Shown piece after piece: positions 1 to 9,047 of a stretch of 64,000 nucleotides of DNA; within the stretch, counting starts at the first letter, position 1, and every line of letters starts with the position of its first letter. A model generated the notes under the pieces. It was not told the DNA's origin. It saw only the letters and a program-made list of their open reading frames with translations, and did not search any database. The DNA is taken from positions 3,100,001 through 3,164,000 of the forward strand of contig NZ_JACCFH010000001.1 in assembly GCF_013410775.1 (NCBI RefSeq), given 5' to 3'. This DNA comes from Sphaerotilus montanus (GTDB lineage Bacteria > Pseudomonadota > Gammaproteobacteria > Burkholderiales > Burkholderiaceae_C). Made by a program: the position numbers and the translations under genes.

Positions 1-344
1 AGCAGCACGTCCCCCGGCTGGCCCAGCGCCTGCACCTGCTTGGCGTAGATCTGGTCGAAGGCGTAGTCGTTGCCGATCGCCGTCAGGATGGAGGTGTCGG
101 TGGACATCGACAGTGCGGCCAGCCCCGGGCGCTCGCGCTCGAAGCGGCCGACGAACTCGGCGGCGAAATGCTGTGCATCCCCCGCGGAGCCGCCGTTGCC
201 GCACGCGAGGACCTTGCCCCCCGAGGTGATGGCGTTCAGCAGGACCTGGGCCGCATCGCTCACGGGGCGCGTGAGCACCTCCGCGGCGGCGTATTTCAGG
301 TCGGCGCTGTCGAAAAACTGTTGCTGTATGCGTTGCTCAAGCAT
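1..344 (-). CDS. SIS-domain phosphoheptose isomerase / DiaA-like protein (3' end outside window)
   Basis: The reverse strand from an ATG at 344 reads MLEQRIQQQFFDSADLKYAA and runs off the left edge, so only about the first 114 residues are present. The run LACGNGGSAGDAQHFAAEF is the sugar-isomerase (SIS) phosphosugar-binding signature shared by GmhA and DiaA. GmhA makes ADP-heptose precursors, while DiaA binds DnaA to time replication initiation. In enterobacteria rsmI, yraN and diaA are clustered, as here, which favours a DiaA-type role. The N-terminal half alone does not separate the two. YraN lies 66 bp upstream on the same strand. Confidence 0.85.
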   Translation of the reverse strand, partial: MLEQRIQQQFFDSADLKYAAAEVLTRPVSDAAQVLLNAITSGGKVLACGNGGSAGDAQHFAAEFVGRFERERPGLAALSMSTDTSILTAIGNDYAFDQIYAKQVQALGQPGDVL

Positions 345-410
345 GGCCGATGATATTCCAGCCGGATGCACGTTCGATTTCAGCGTCTGATCCATGTGCA
401 TCAACCGCCA

Positions 411-824
411 TCAACCGGCATCGAAGGCCGCGATCAGCCACGTCAGCGTGTCGCCGTCGATGGCGACCACGTCGAACCGGCACGGCGGCCAGACCCGGCA
501 ATGGCGCTGCAGGTAGTGGCGTGCGGCAAAGATGATCCGCATCTGCTTGGACCGTGTCACGCTGGCGGCCGCGCCGCCGTGGTCGAAGCTGCCGCGCCGA
601 CGGACCTCGACGAACACCAGCGTGCCGTCACGGTCCCGGTCACGCATGATCAGGTCCACTTCACCGGCACGGGCAGATGGCCCGGCGGCGACCCGATAAT
701 TGCGCTGCAACAGCACGAGTCCCTGCTGTTGCAGATGCGCCAAGGCGCGGTCCTCGCCGGCATCGCCGACGTCCTTCCTGTCCCTGCGTTCTTCGCGATT
801 GCTGCCCGTGAGTCTCGACACCAT
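411..824 (-). CDS. yraN: YraN family (UPF0102) endonuclease-like protein
   Basis: 137 residues from an ATG at 824 (MVSRLTGSNREERRDRKDVG). The restriction-endonuclease-like fold signature is visible: GEDRALAHLQQQGLVLLQRN, then AGEVDLIMRD and LVFVEVRRR, matching the E-x(n)-GEIDLI ... FVEVK pattern of UPF0102. Biochemical function is not established for most members. It is divergent from rsmI, and the two 5' ends overlap by 17 bp (808-824), so the promoters lie inside each other's coding region. It is probably co-transcribed with the SIS-domain gene. The family call is secure; the exact start is less so. Confidence 0.9.
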   Translation of the reverse strand: MVSRLTGSNREERRDRKDVGDAGEDRALAHLQQQGLVLLQRNYRVAAGPSARAGEVDLIMRDRDRDGTLVFVEVRRRGSFDHGGAAASVTRSKQMRIIFAARHYLQRHCRVWPPCRFDVVAIDGDTLTWLIAAFDAG

Positions 825-1827
825 CGTTTCCCCCCTGATCCTGCAAGCTGCCAGCGCGGCCGCGGGGCACCAGCAGCACCCTGCCTCGGCACTGTATGTC
901 GTCGCCACCCCCATCGGCAACATGGCCGACATGAGCCTGCGCGCCATCCACGTGCTGTCGCTCGTGGATGCCGTCGCCTGCGAGGACACGCGCGTCAGCG
1001 CCGGGCTGCTGCAGCGCCTGGGGCTGCACCGGCCGCTGATCGCGCTGCACGAGCACAACGAGGAGTCGGCCGCACCGCAGGTCATCGAGCGCCTGGCCCG
1101 CGGCGAGCGCGTGGCCTATGTCAGCGATGCGGGCACGCCGGCCATCTCCGATCCGGGCGCGCGGCTGGTGGCTGCGGTGCGGGCGGCGGGATTCCGCGTG
1201 GTGCCGCTGCCGGGTGCGAGCAGCGTGGTGACGGCGCTCAGCGCGGCGGGCGATGTGGCGGGCGGCGGGTTCCGCTTTGTCGGCTTCGTGTCGCCCAAGG
1301 CCGCGGCACGCGTGCAGGAACTGCGCGCGCTCGGCGGTGATCCGGGGACCTGCGTGCTGTTCGAGGCGCCGCACCGCATCGAAGCCCTGGCCGATGCGCT
1401 GGCCGAGGTGCTGCCGACCCGCCGCCTGACCGTCTGCCGCGAACTCACCAAGCAGTTCGAGGACATCCACACGCTGGACTGCGCCGCGTTCCCGGCCTGG
1501 CTGGCGGCGGACGCGGACCACCGGCGCGGCGAGTTCGTGCTGGTGCTGCACGCGCGTGGAGCCACCGAGGCGGCCCCGGACGACGCCAGCGCCGTCTCCA
1601 CCGACCACCTGCTGCGCACGCTGATGGCCGAGTTGCCCCTCAAACAGGCGGTGTCGCTGACGGCCCAGGTGACGGGCAGTGCGCGCAATGCGTTGTATGA
1701 ACACGCATTGGCGTTGCGCGATGCCGCCGGACACACGCCGCAGGCGCCAGAATCACCGGCCCCTGCCGCACCAGTCGAGGGGCCGCCGACGCGGCTGCCC
1801 GACCGGCGCGGCCGGGTTCGTCGCTGA
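808..1827 (+). CDS. rsmI: 16S rRNA (cytidine(1402)-2'-O)-methyltransferase
   Basis: SAM-dependent tetrapyrrole-methylase fold enzyme that 2'-O-methylates C1402 of 16S rRNA. Signatures: LYVVATPIGNMADMSLRAI near the N-terminus, VACEDTRVSAGLL, LIALHEHNE, VAYVSDAGTPAISDPGARL, and VLFEAPHRIEALADAL. The chosen GTG at 808 gives 339 residues with an N-terminal extension of about 27 residues before the conserved start of the domain. No ATG lies in frame between 808 and the domain, so the true start may be another alternative codon. The C-terminal tail is Ala/Pro/Arg-rich. Divergent from yraN. Confidence 0.92.
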   Translation: MSLDTIVSPLILQAASAAAGHQQHPASALYVVATPIGNMADMSLRAIHVLSLVDAVACEDTRVSAGLLQRLGLHRPLIALHEHNEESAAPQVIERLARGERVAYVSDAGTPAISDPGARLVAAVRAAGFRVVPLPGASSVVTALSAAGDVAGGGFRFVGFVSPKAAARVQELRALGGDPGTCVLFEAPHRIEALADALAEVLPTRRLTVCRELTKQFEDIHTLDCAAFPAWLAADADHRRGEFVLVLHARGATEAAPDDASAVSTDHLLRTLMAELPLKQAVSLTAQVTGSARNALYEHALALRDAAGHTPQAPESPAPAAPVEGPPTRLPDRRGRVRR

Positions 1828-1856
1828 ATCGTGCACGCGTCGGGGGGCGTCGGGTC

Positions 1857-4091
1857 ATGTCGGAATGGAAAGAAGAGCCGCAGATCACGGCAGATCGCGA
1901 CACTGGACTGCAGCCTTGGTGGCGCGGGCTGGTGGTGGCGGCTGGCTGTGCGGCGCTGGCGGGCCTGTCGATCGCGCTGTCGTGCCGGGAGGTCGGCATG
2001 GCCACGCTCTGGTATGCGAATGCCTTCGGGGCGTGCTGCCTGCTGCAGTCGGGCCGCCGGGGCTGGTGGGCGACGCTGGCTGCACTGACCGGTGGACTGC
2101 TCTTCGCCAATGGCCTGGCCGGGGCGGACCTGCGCGCGGCCGTGCTGTATGCCGCACCCAATCTGGGCGAGATGGTGCTTGGTGGCTGGCTGCTGACCCG
2201 CAGCCCGGACTGGCGCCAGATCCACCGCAGCCCGCTGGCGGGCTGGCGGGTCTGGTGGCGGGCCGTGCTGCTGCCGGCGCTGTCCGGTGCGACGCTGGCC
2301 GTGCTGCTGCTGGGGGGCACCGGGGTGACTCCGCAGTCCGCCACGCAGCTCTGGCTGACCTGGTTCGAGGGCAGCCTGATCGGTACCACGGCACTGCTGC
2401 CGCTGGGGCTGTCGCTGCTCGTGCACCGGGAAGGCGGCGAGGGCGTGCGGTCGCTGGCCAGGCATCTGGTGACCGGGGAGACGGTGGCCCTGATGGGACT
2501 GTCCGTCGGTACCGTGGTGCTGGCCCTGCCGCATCTGCCGTTCCCGTTTGTCTACCTGGGGCTGCCGATGCTGGGGGCGGCCATGCGCCTGCGCTATCTG
2601 GACGTCGTGCTGCAGGTCTGGCTGGTCTCGCTGACCGTCGGGGCCACCATTGCCCGCGGTGGTCTGACGCTGCCCCCGGTCCATGGCGACTGGCAGACCC
2701 TGCTGCTGCACGTGCCCCTGCTCGCCGCGCTGCTGCCGCCGCTGCTGCTGGCCGCGGCGATGGAGTCGGCCCGCGGACGCCAGCGCGCGCTGGAACGTGA
2801 ACGCGAGCGCCTGCGACAGCTCTACGAGCACACGCCCGCGATGCTGCATTCGATCGACACGGAGGGCCGCATCGTGGCCGTCAGCCAGCGCTGGCTGGAG
2901 CGCCTGGGCTATCCGGTCGACGAGGTGGTGGGGCGCCAGGCCACCGAATTCCTGGATGGACCGTCGCGCCAGCGGATGCTGCAGCAGGCCTGGCCGGTCC
3001 TGATGCGCACCGGCGAGATCCGCGACATCGAGTTGCGCATGGTGTGCCGGGACGGCCAGCTGGTCGATGTGCTGCTGTCCTCGACCGGCGAGCGCGACGC
3101 GCGCGGGCGCGTGGTCCGCTCGCTGGCCATCGTCGAGGACGTCACCCGCAAGCGGCTCGCCGAGCAGCTGGCGGTGCAGTTCCAGCGCATGTCGGTGATG
3201 CTGGCCAGCATCGGGGACGCGGTGATCGGTACCGACGAGCGGGGCTGCATCGTCAGCTTCAACCCCGCCGCGGTGGCGATGACCGGCTGGTCCGCCACGC
3301 AGGTGGTGGGCCAGTTCTATGGCACGGTCGTGCACCGGCGCGATCTGGACAGCGGGGAGCCGCTGCTTGATCCGGTGCTGTCCTGTCTGAGTGACGGGCA
3401 CTGCGTCAATGGCCAGGCCGCCCGGCTGCAGCACCGGGACGGCAGCAGCCGCGTCATTCGCGAGACGATCACCCCGATGCGGGATCCGGACAGCGGCGCC
3501 CTGATCGGCGCGGTCGCGACCTTCCAGGACACGACCACCGCGCACGAACTCGCCCGCACGCTGGCGCGCCAGGCCCAGCACGACGCGCTGACCGGTCTGC
3601 CCAACCGCCTGCTGCTGCAGGACCGCCTGCAGCAGGCGCTGCAACTCGCCCGGCGCAGCGGGGGCTGTCTGGCGCTGATGTTCCTGGACCTCGACCACTT
3701 CAAGCAGATCAACGACCGGCAGGGCCATGACGTGGGCGACGAGCTGCTGCGCCAGGTCGCCGGCAGCGTGCTGGGTGCCGTGCGGGCCAGCGACACGGTC
3801 TGCCGGCTGGGTGGCGACGAGTTCGTGGTGCTGCTGCCGCAGATCGGCACGGCCGAAGACGCGGCCGAGGTGGCGCGCCACATCCTGGGGGGGGTGGCGC
3901 AGCCGTACCGGATCGGTGGGGCGAGTCTGCACGTCTCCTTCAGCATCGGCATCGCCGTCTTCCCCGACGATGGCGAGGACGAGGCCACGCTGATGCGCCG
4001 CGCTGACACCGCCATGTACCAGGCCAAGCGCGATGGCCGCAACGGGCTGCGTTTCCACCATGCACTGGACACCGGTCTTGGCGCACCCTGA
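1857..4091 (+). CDS. Membrane-bound diguanylate cyclase, MASE1-like / PAS / PAS / GGDEF
   Basis: 744 residues. The N-terminal ~300 residues hold about eight hydrophobic segments in a MASE1-like sensory domain. Two PAS-type domains follow: one near LYEHTPAMLHSIDTEGRIV, the other near VMLASIGDAVIGTDERGCIV. The C-terminus is a GGDEF domain with HDALTGLPNRLLLQDRLQQA, the active-site loop LGGDEFVVLLP, and the substrate-motif region FSIGIAVFPDDG. An RxxD inhibitory site (RASD) sits five residues before GGDEF, so c-di-GMP product inhibition is expected. No EAL domain follows. The stimulus is unknown. It overlaps the next gene by about 30 bp. Confidence 0.93.
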   Translation: MSEWKEEPQITADRDTGLQPWWRGLVVAAGCAALAGLSIALSCREVGMATLWYANAFGACCLLQSGRRGWWATLAALTGGLLFANGLAGADLRAAVLYAAPNLGEMVLGGWLLTRSPDWRQIHRSPLAGWRVWWRAVLLPALSGATLAVLLLGGTGVTPQSATQLWLTWFEGSLIGTTALLPLGLSLLVHREGGEGVRSLARHLVTGETVALMGLSVGTVVLALPHLPFPFVYLGLPMLGAAMRLRYLDVVLQVWLVSLTVGATIARGGLTLPPVHGDWQTLLLHVPLLAALLPPLLLAAAMESARGRQRALERERERLRQLYEHTPAMLHSIDTEGRIVAVSQRWLERLGYPVDEVVGRQATEFLDGPSRQRMLQQAWPVLMRTGEIRDIELRMVCRDGQLVDVLLSSTGERDARGRVVRSLAIVEDVTRKRLAEQLAVQFQRMSVMLASIGDAVIGTDERGCIVSFNPAAVAMTGWSATQVVGQFYGTVVHRRDLDSGEPLLDPVLSCLSDGHCVNGQAARLQHRDGSSRVIRETITPMRDPDSGALIGAVATFQDTTTAHELARTLARQAQHDALTGLPNRLLLQDRLQQALQLARRSGGCLALMFLDLDHFKQINDRQGHDVGDELLRQVAGSVLGAVRASDTVCRLGGDEFVVLLPQIGTAEDAAEVARHILGGVAQPYRIGGASLHVSFSIGIAVFPDDGEDEATLMRRADTAMYQAKRDGRNGLRFHHALDTGLGAP

Positions 4092-5529
4092 CGCCCGGCC
4101 GGCGGGGCGGCGTCGCCTGCTGCGGCAGGGGGCAGTCCTGCTGGCCAGTGGCGGGCTGGCGGGTGTGCAGGCGCAGGCGCCGCTGGCCACGGTGCGGGTG
4201 CCGCCGCTGTCGCCGCAGGTGCGGGTGCTGCGCAACGGGTTGCAGGTGGTGCTGCTGCCGGACGAGCCGGTCGCCGGGCGCGCCGGGTCGGGCACAGCCG
4301 CGCTCCAGGTCTGGTACCGGGTCGGGGGCAAGGACGACCCGCCCGGCCGCTCGGGCTTCGCGCACCTGTTCGAGCACATGATGTTCAAGCGCACCCGCCA
4401 CCTCGCGGACGAGGCGTTCGACCGCCTGACCGAGGATGTGGGCGGCCAGAACAACGCCTTCACCACCGAGGACGCGACCGCCTACCTCAACGTCGTGCCG
4501 GCCAACCACGTCGAGCGCCTGCTCTGGGCCGAGGCCGAGCGCATGGCGCAGCTGCTGGTCACCGAGCCGCAGTTCCTCAGCGAGCGGGCGGTGGTGGCGT
4601 CGGAGTTCCGCCAGCGGGTGCTGGTCGATCCCTACGGCCGGCTCTTCAACGCCATGGCGCCCGCGCTGTGGCGGGTCCATCCCTACCGCAACCCGGTGAT
4701 CGGCCGGGTCGAGGACCTGAACGCGGCCACCCTCGGCGATGTGCAGCGCTTCCACGCCACCTACTACCGGCCCGACAACGCCACGCTGATCGTGGCGGGC
4801 GACATCGACCCGTCCCGGATCCACGCCTGGGTGGACCGGTACTTCGGCCCGCTCACCGCACCGGACACCCCCGTGCCGCGGGTGTCGCTGCGGGAGCCGC
4901 GCCGCGAGCGCGGGCAGGGGCTCACCCTGTCCGCGCCCCAGGTGCCCGCGCCGGCGCTGGCGCTGCTGTGGCAGGCCCCGGCCGCGGCGCATCCGGATGC
5001 CGCGCCGCTGCGCGTGGCGGGCGCCTTGCTGGGGCAGGGGGATTCGTCCCGCCTCTCGGTCGGGCTGGTCGAGCAGGGCCGGCTGGCGCAGAGTGCGGGC
5101 TTCGGTGTCGATCTCCACGCCGACGCCGGCATGCTCAGCGCCTGGGCGATCGCCGCGGGCCCGTCCGTGGTCGGTGGCGATGCGCGCAGCGATCCCCGGC
5201 TGCCGCAGCTGGAAGCCGCGCTGCTGCGGGCGGTGCACCGGCTGGCCCACGGCAGCATCCCGATCGGCGAACTCGACAAGGTGCGCACGCAGTTGCTCAC
5301 TGAGGCGCTGGTGGCGAGGCAGACGGCCGAGGGCCGTGCGCTGGCGGTCGGCTGGTCCATCGTGCGGCGGCAGGACGCGGGTGCGGTGGATGTGGAGCTG
5401 GCGCAGCTGCAGGCGGTCCGTGCCGAGGACGTGCAGCGCGTGCTGCGCACCCACGTGCTGGCCGCGCACGCGGTGGCGCTGCGCTACGTGCAGGGGCCGT
5501 CTGCGGCCGTGTCCGGCGGTCCGGCATGA
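4060..5529 (+). CDS. M16 family zinc metallopeptidase (catalytic member), exported
   Basis: 489 residues from the ATG at 4060; an in-frame upstream ATG at 4033 is also possible. After a basic stretch (GRRRLLRQ) comes a hydrophobic helix ending in AxA (VQAQA). This is a Tat- or Sec-type signal, so the protein is probably periplasmic. The inverted zinc motif HxxEH is present as FAHLFEHMMF. It is followed by GGQNNAFTTEDATAYLNVVP, typical of pitrilysin/processing-peptidase beta-like M16B enzymes. The downstream gene is a second M16 protein without the zinc motif, suggesting a two-chain peptidase. Substrate unknown. Confidence 0.9.
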   Translation: MHWTPVLAHPDARPAGRRRLLRQGAVLLASGGLAGVQAQAPLATVRVPPLSPQVRVLRNGLQVVLLPDEPVAGRAGSGTAALQVWYRVGGKDDPPGRSGFAHLFEHMMFKRTRHLADEAFDRLTEDVGGQNNAFTTEDATAYLNVVPANHVERLLWAEAERMAQLLVTEPQFLSERAVVASEFRQRVLVDPYGRLFNAMAPALWRVHPYRNPVIGRVEDLNAATLGDVQRFHATYYRPDNATLIVAGDIDPSRIHAWVDRYFGPLTAPDTPVPRVSLREPRRERGQGLTLSAPQVPAPALALLWQAPAAAHPDAAPLRVAGALLGQGDSSRLSVGLVEQGRLAQSAGFGVDLHADAGMLSAWAIAAGPSVVGGDARSDPRLPQLEAALLRAVHRLAHGSIPIGELDKVRTQLLTEALVARQTAEGRALAVGWSIVRRQDAGAVDVELAQLQAVRAEDVQRVLRTHVLAAHAVALRYVQGPSAAVSGGPA

Positions 5530-7079
5530 AGCGGCGCACCTTCGGGGGCTGGCTGGTGCGTGGTGGCGCGGTGGCACTGGGTTCGGCTGCCAGCGGATGC
5601 GCTGCACCGGTGGCGCGTCCCCGTCCGACGGCTGCGGCCGGACCGCCGGCCACACGGGCCATCGACCGGCCGGCTGCCCCGCCGCCGCCACCGCTGCCGG
5701 AGCCCGGCCCGGCCTTGTCGCTGCAGGTGCCTGCGCGTTTCGAGGAGGTGGCGGGCGACAACGGTCTGACGCTGATCGTCTCGCCACGGCCAGGCTTGCC
5801 GCTGGCCAGCGTGGCGCTGCTGGTGCGCTGCGGACCGGCGTTCGATCCACCCGGTCGCCGGGGTTGTGCCGAGCTGCTGGCGCAACTGCTGACCCGGGGG
5901 GCGCTGCGGCACGGCCGCGCGGTCGATGGCGTGGGGCTGTCCCGGCAGGCCGAGGCGCTGGGCGGGGCTGTCTCCGTGCGCGTCGAGGAACGGCTGATCG
6001 CGCTGGAGATGACGGTGCTCACGCCCCGGATCCCGGCCGCGCTGGCGCTGCTGGCCGATCTGCTGCGCCACCCGCTGCTGGCCGCGGCGGACCTGCAGAG
6101 CGTGCGGTCGCAGATGCGCGATGCGCTGGCCCTGCGGCGGCAGGATCCGGCGGCACTCGCGGCGATGGTCGCGCACCGCACGGCCTGGGGGCCCGATGCC
6201 CGGGGCGAGGTCACCACGGCGGACAGCGTGATGGCCGTCCGGCGCGAGGATGTCGTGGCGCTGCACCGCCGCTGGGTGCGGCCGGACCGGGTGGCCGTGG
6301 TGCTGGCGGGGGACATTGATCTGGCCGGCGCGCGGGCGGTGGTCGGACCGGTGCTGGAGGACTGGCGCCTGGGCACGGAGCCACCGCCGGCCGAACCCCG
6401 CGAGGCCCCATCGGAGGCGCCGGCCCCGGTACTGGCACCGACCCTGCTGGTCCACCTGCCTGCTGCGGCCCAGAGCAGCGTGCTGCTGTGCACCCCGTTC
6501 GTCGGCACCGAGGCGCCCGACCACGCCATCGGAACCCTGGCGGTCGCCGTGATGGGCGCCGGCTACTCGGCCCGGCTCAACCAGGAGGTGCGCATCCGGC
6601 GCGGCCTGTCCTACGGGGTGAGCGGGCGGGTCGAGCAGCAGCGCCTGACGGGCCTGTTCATCGCGGCGGCACAGACCGGGCACGTCCATGCCGCCGCAGT
6701 GGCCGCGCTGATGCAGCGCCAGCTCCTCGGTCTGGCGCAGCAGCCGGTCACCCCGGCCGAACTGGCGGCACGCCGGGCCGCGCTGATCGGGGAGTTCGCC
6801 CGGCAGCTCGACACCACCAGCGGCATGGTCGCCCGCATCGGCGACGACTGGGCCCTGGGCGTCGCCTCCGGCCACCTCGCCCGCTGGTCGCAGCGGCTGG
6901 AGGCGGTCACTCCGGTCCAGGTCCAGGCGTTTGCCCGGCGGCACTGGACGCCGGAGCGCCTGCGCACGGTCATCGTCGGCCCCCTCGATCGCGTGTTCGC
7001 GGCGACGGCGCCGCCCCCGGGTGCCGTCCGGCTGGAGGCCTCCGCCCTGGTCCTCGACAGTCCGACGCTGCGCCGCTGA
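5526..7079 (+). CDS. M16 family peptidase-like protein without zinc motif, probable lipoprotein
   Basis: 517 residues, starting in an ATGA overlap with the catalytic M16 gene, so translation is coupled. The N-terminus KRRTFGGWLVRGGAVALG resembles a Tat signal and ends in a lipobox-like AASGC, predicting lipidation. Where the partner has HxxEH this protein reads RGCAELLAQLLTRG, so the zinc ligands are missing. The C-terminal half keeps the M16 fold (GAGYSARLNQEVRIRRGLSY). By family analogy (mitochondrial processing peptidase alpha/beta and bacterial M16B pairs), the non-catalytic chain shapes the substrate cavity. This is inference. Confidence 0.88.
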   Translation: MKRRTFGGWLVRGGAVALGSAASGCAAPVARPRPTAAAGPPATRAIDRPAAPPPPPLPEPGPALSLQVPARFEEVAGDNGLTLIVSPRPGLPLASVALLVRCGPAFDPPGRRGCAELLAQLLTRGALRHGRAVDGVGLSRQAEALGGAVSVRVEERLIALEMTVLTPRIPAALALLADLLRHPLLAAADLQSVRSQMRDALALRRQDPAALAAMVAHRTAWGPDARGEVTTADSVMAVRREDVVALHRRWVRPDRVAVVLAGDIDLAGARAVVGPVLEDWRLGTEPPPAEPREAPSEAPAPVLAPTLLVHLPAAAQSSVLLCTPFVGTEAPDHAIGTLAVAVMGAGYSARLNQEVRIRRGLSYGVSGRVEQQRLTGLFIAAAQTGHVHAAAVAALMQRQLLGLAQQPVTPAELAARRAALIGEFARQLDTTSGMVARIGDDWALGVASGHLARWSQRLEAVTPVQVQAFARRHWTPERLRTVIVGPLDRVFAATAPPPGAVRLEASALVLDSPTLRR

Positions 7080-7155
7080 GCGTGTCCGGCGAGCGCTGTC
7101 ATGGTTTGCCCCGACAATCTCCGCCTGTCCGATTCCTCTGCTGCCTGAGCCCAAG

Positions 7156-8328
7156 ATGCTGCGCATAGCCCTCGTCACTCCCATGCTGCCCGTTCCGCAC
7201 GACCAGACGCGGGGCCGCTACATCCACGAAACCGCCCGCTCGCTGGGCAAGCTCGCCACGGTGAAGACCTTCTTCCAGACGATGCAGTACCCGCGCATCC
7301 CCGGGTTCAAGCCGCGCAGCTTCATCTACGGCTCGGTCGGCCCGGACTACACGCTGGACGGCTGCGATGTCGAGGCCTTCACCTTTCCCGGCGTGCCGGT
7401 GGTCAGCCGCGGCTACAACGGCCACATCGCCAGCCTGGCGCTGACGCCGCGGGTGCGCCGCTTCAAGCCGGATCTGGTGCTGGCCTATTGGGTCTATCCG
7501 GACGGATTCGCTGCGATGCGCACGGCGCGGGCGCTGGGGGTGCCGTGCATCGTCGGCGCGCTGGGCTCGGACATCCATGTCCGCTCGGGCGTGAACGAGA
7601 AGATGACACGCCGCACCATCGGCGGCATCGACGCGCTGCTGACGGTGAGCGAGGCGATGCGCCAGTACGCGATCCGCGAGTTCGGCGCGCCAGCCGAGCG
7701 GGTCCACACCATCATCAACGGCTTCAACACCGCCGTCTTCAAGCCGCTCGACCAGCCGTCGCTGCGCGCGAAGTGGGGCGTGAAGCCGGACGAGAAGATG
7801 ATCGTCTACGTCGGCCGCTTCGTCGAAGCCAAGGGCATGCGCGAGCTGATCACCGCCTTCCAGCAACTCGCCAAGGACGACCCGAAGGTGACGCTCGCCC
7901 TCGTCGGCGACGGCGTGATGAAGGCGGAGCTGATGGCGCTGGTGGCGTCGACCGGGCTGACCGAGCGCGTCCATCTGCCGGGTGGTCAGGCGCCCGAGCA
8001 GGTCGCCGAGTGGATCAACGCTGCCGACGTGCTGACGCTGCCGAGCTGGAGCGAGGGCTATCCGAACGTGGTGGTGGAGGGCGTGGCGTGCGGGCGTCCC
8101 GTGGTGGCGACCGACGTGGGCGGCACGCGCGAGATCCTGCATGCGGACAACGGCATCCTGATCCCGCCGAAGAACGCCGAGGCGCTGGCCAAGGCGCTGC
8201 GGCAGGCGCTCGACCAGCCGTGGGACCGCCCGGCGATCGCCGCGGCGATGAGCCGCACCTGGGACGATGTGGCGGTGGAGACGCTGGCGGTGTGCGAGCA
8301 GGTGGCCCGCGGCGCGCGCAGGCGCTGA
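7156..8328 (+). CDS. Glycosyltransferase family 4
   Basis: 390 residues from the ATG at 7156 (MLRIALVTPMLPVPHDQTRG). The open frame continues upstream into the previous gene, but the domain begins here. GT-B fold hallmarks are the N-terminal TPMLP..TRGRY acceptor region and VGRFVEAKGMRELITAFQQL at the nucleotide-sugar domain. The EX7E motif appears as EGYPNVVVEG, followed by GRPVVATDVGGTREIL. It probably transfers a hexose from an activated sugar to a polysaccharide or lipid acceptor. There are no linked polysaccharide genes in the window, so the substrate cannot be named. It is convergent with the EAL gene, 5 bp away. Confidence 0.88.
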   Translation: MLRIALVTPMLPVPHDQTRGRYIHETARSLGKLATVKTFFQTMQYPRIPGFKPRSFIYGSVGPDYTLDGCDVEAFTFPGVPVVSRGYNGHIASLALTPRVRRFKPDLVLAYWVYPDGFAAMRTARALGVPCIVGALGSDIHVRSGVNEKMTRRTIGGIDALLTVSEAMRQYAIREFGAPAERVHTIINGFNTAVFKPLDQPSLRAKWGVKPDEKMIVYVGRFVEAKGMRELITAFQQLAKDDPKVTLALVGDGVMKAELMALVASTGLTERVHLPGGQAPEQVAEWINAADVLTLPSWSEGYPNVVVEGVACGRPVVATDVGGTREILHADNGILIPPKNAEALAKALRQALDQPWDRPAIAAAMSRTWDDVAVETLAVCEQVARGARRR

Positions 8329-8333
8329 GTGGC

Positions 8334-9047
8334 TCAGGCCGACGGCGGGTAGAAGGCCAGGGGCATCTGCCGCAGGCCCGGCCGGGCGAACAGGTAGCCC
8401 TGGAACAGCTCGATGCCTTCCTGGCGGAACCACCAGTACTCGGCCTCGGTTTCCACGCCTTCGGCGATGACGTCGATGCCCAGGTCGGTGCAGGTGCGGT
8501 GGATGCCGCGCACGATGGCCTGGCGCGGGCCGCGGCTCTCGATGCCGCGCACCAGCGACATGTCCAGCTTGATCGAGTCCGGCTGGAACTCGGCCAGCAG
8601 GTTCAGGCCCGCGTAGCCGGCCCCGAAGTCGTCGATCGCGAAGTGGACGCCGGAGCTGCGGTGGTTGTTGACCATCTCGGCGAACCGCTTCAGGTCGTCG
8701 ATTATCTCGCCCTCGGTGATCTCCAGCGTGATGTGGTCGGCGCGCATGCCGCAGCGTTCGGCCATCTCCAGCGTGGAGGTGATGGCTTCTGCCGACAGGT
8801 CCAGGCTGCGCGGCATGAGGTTCAGGTTCAGGTTGCACGGACCACCGAGCATCGACGCCAGCCGGATGGCCTCGATGCGCAGCTGCAGGTCGAGCACATG
8901 CAGGTCCAGCGGCCCCACCTGGGTCAGCACCTGCCACGCCGGCTCGCCATTCGGGCCGCGCACAAGGGCCTCGTAGGACGCGATCTCGCCGCTGACCACG
9001 TTGACGATCGGCTGGAAGGCAAACGTGAACTGCGGCAGGCGGGTCAT
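8334..9047 (-). CDS. Stand-alone EAL domain c-di-GMP phosphodiesterase
   Basis: 237 residues covering little more than an EAL domain. Catalytic signatures look intact: SYEALVRG (EAL motif), NLNLMPRSL (metal-ligand Asn region), LEITEGEII, IDDFGAGYAGLNLL, SIKLDMSLVRGI (Lys), IAEGVETEAEY and FQGYLFARP. It starts in an ATGA overlap with the BLUF-EAL gene. It closely resembles the EAL half of that protein (shared PRQAI.RGI..TC.DLGIDVIA and EYDWFRQEG/EYWWFRQEG), suggesting a local duplication. Expected reaction: hydrolysis of c-di-GMP to pGpG. Confidence 0.9.
   Translation of the reverse strand: MTRLPQFTFAFQPIVNVVSGEIASYEALVRGPNGEPAWQVLTQVGPLDLHVLDLQLRIEAIRLASMLGGPCNLNLNLMPRSLDLSAEAITSTLEMAERCGMRADHITLEITEGEIIDDLKRFAEMVNNHRSSGVHFAIDDFGAGYAGLNLLAEFQPDSIKLDMSLVRGIESRGPRQAIVRGIHRTCTDLGIDVIAEGVETEAEYWWFRQEGIELFQGYLFARPGLRQMPLAFYPPSA

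Noticed and set aside
1116..4466. 1116-codon open frame on the minus strand
   Set aside because: Antisense to rsmI and the GGDEF gene; Arg/Pro/Gln-rich shadow translation with no domain.
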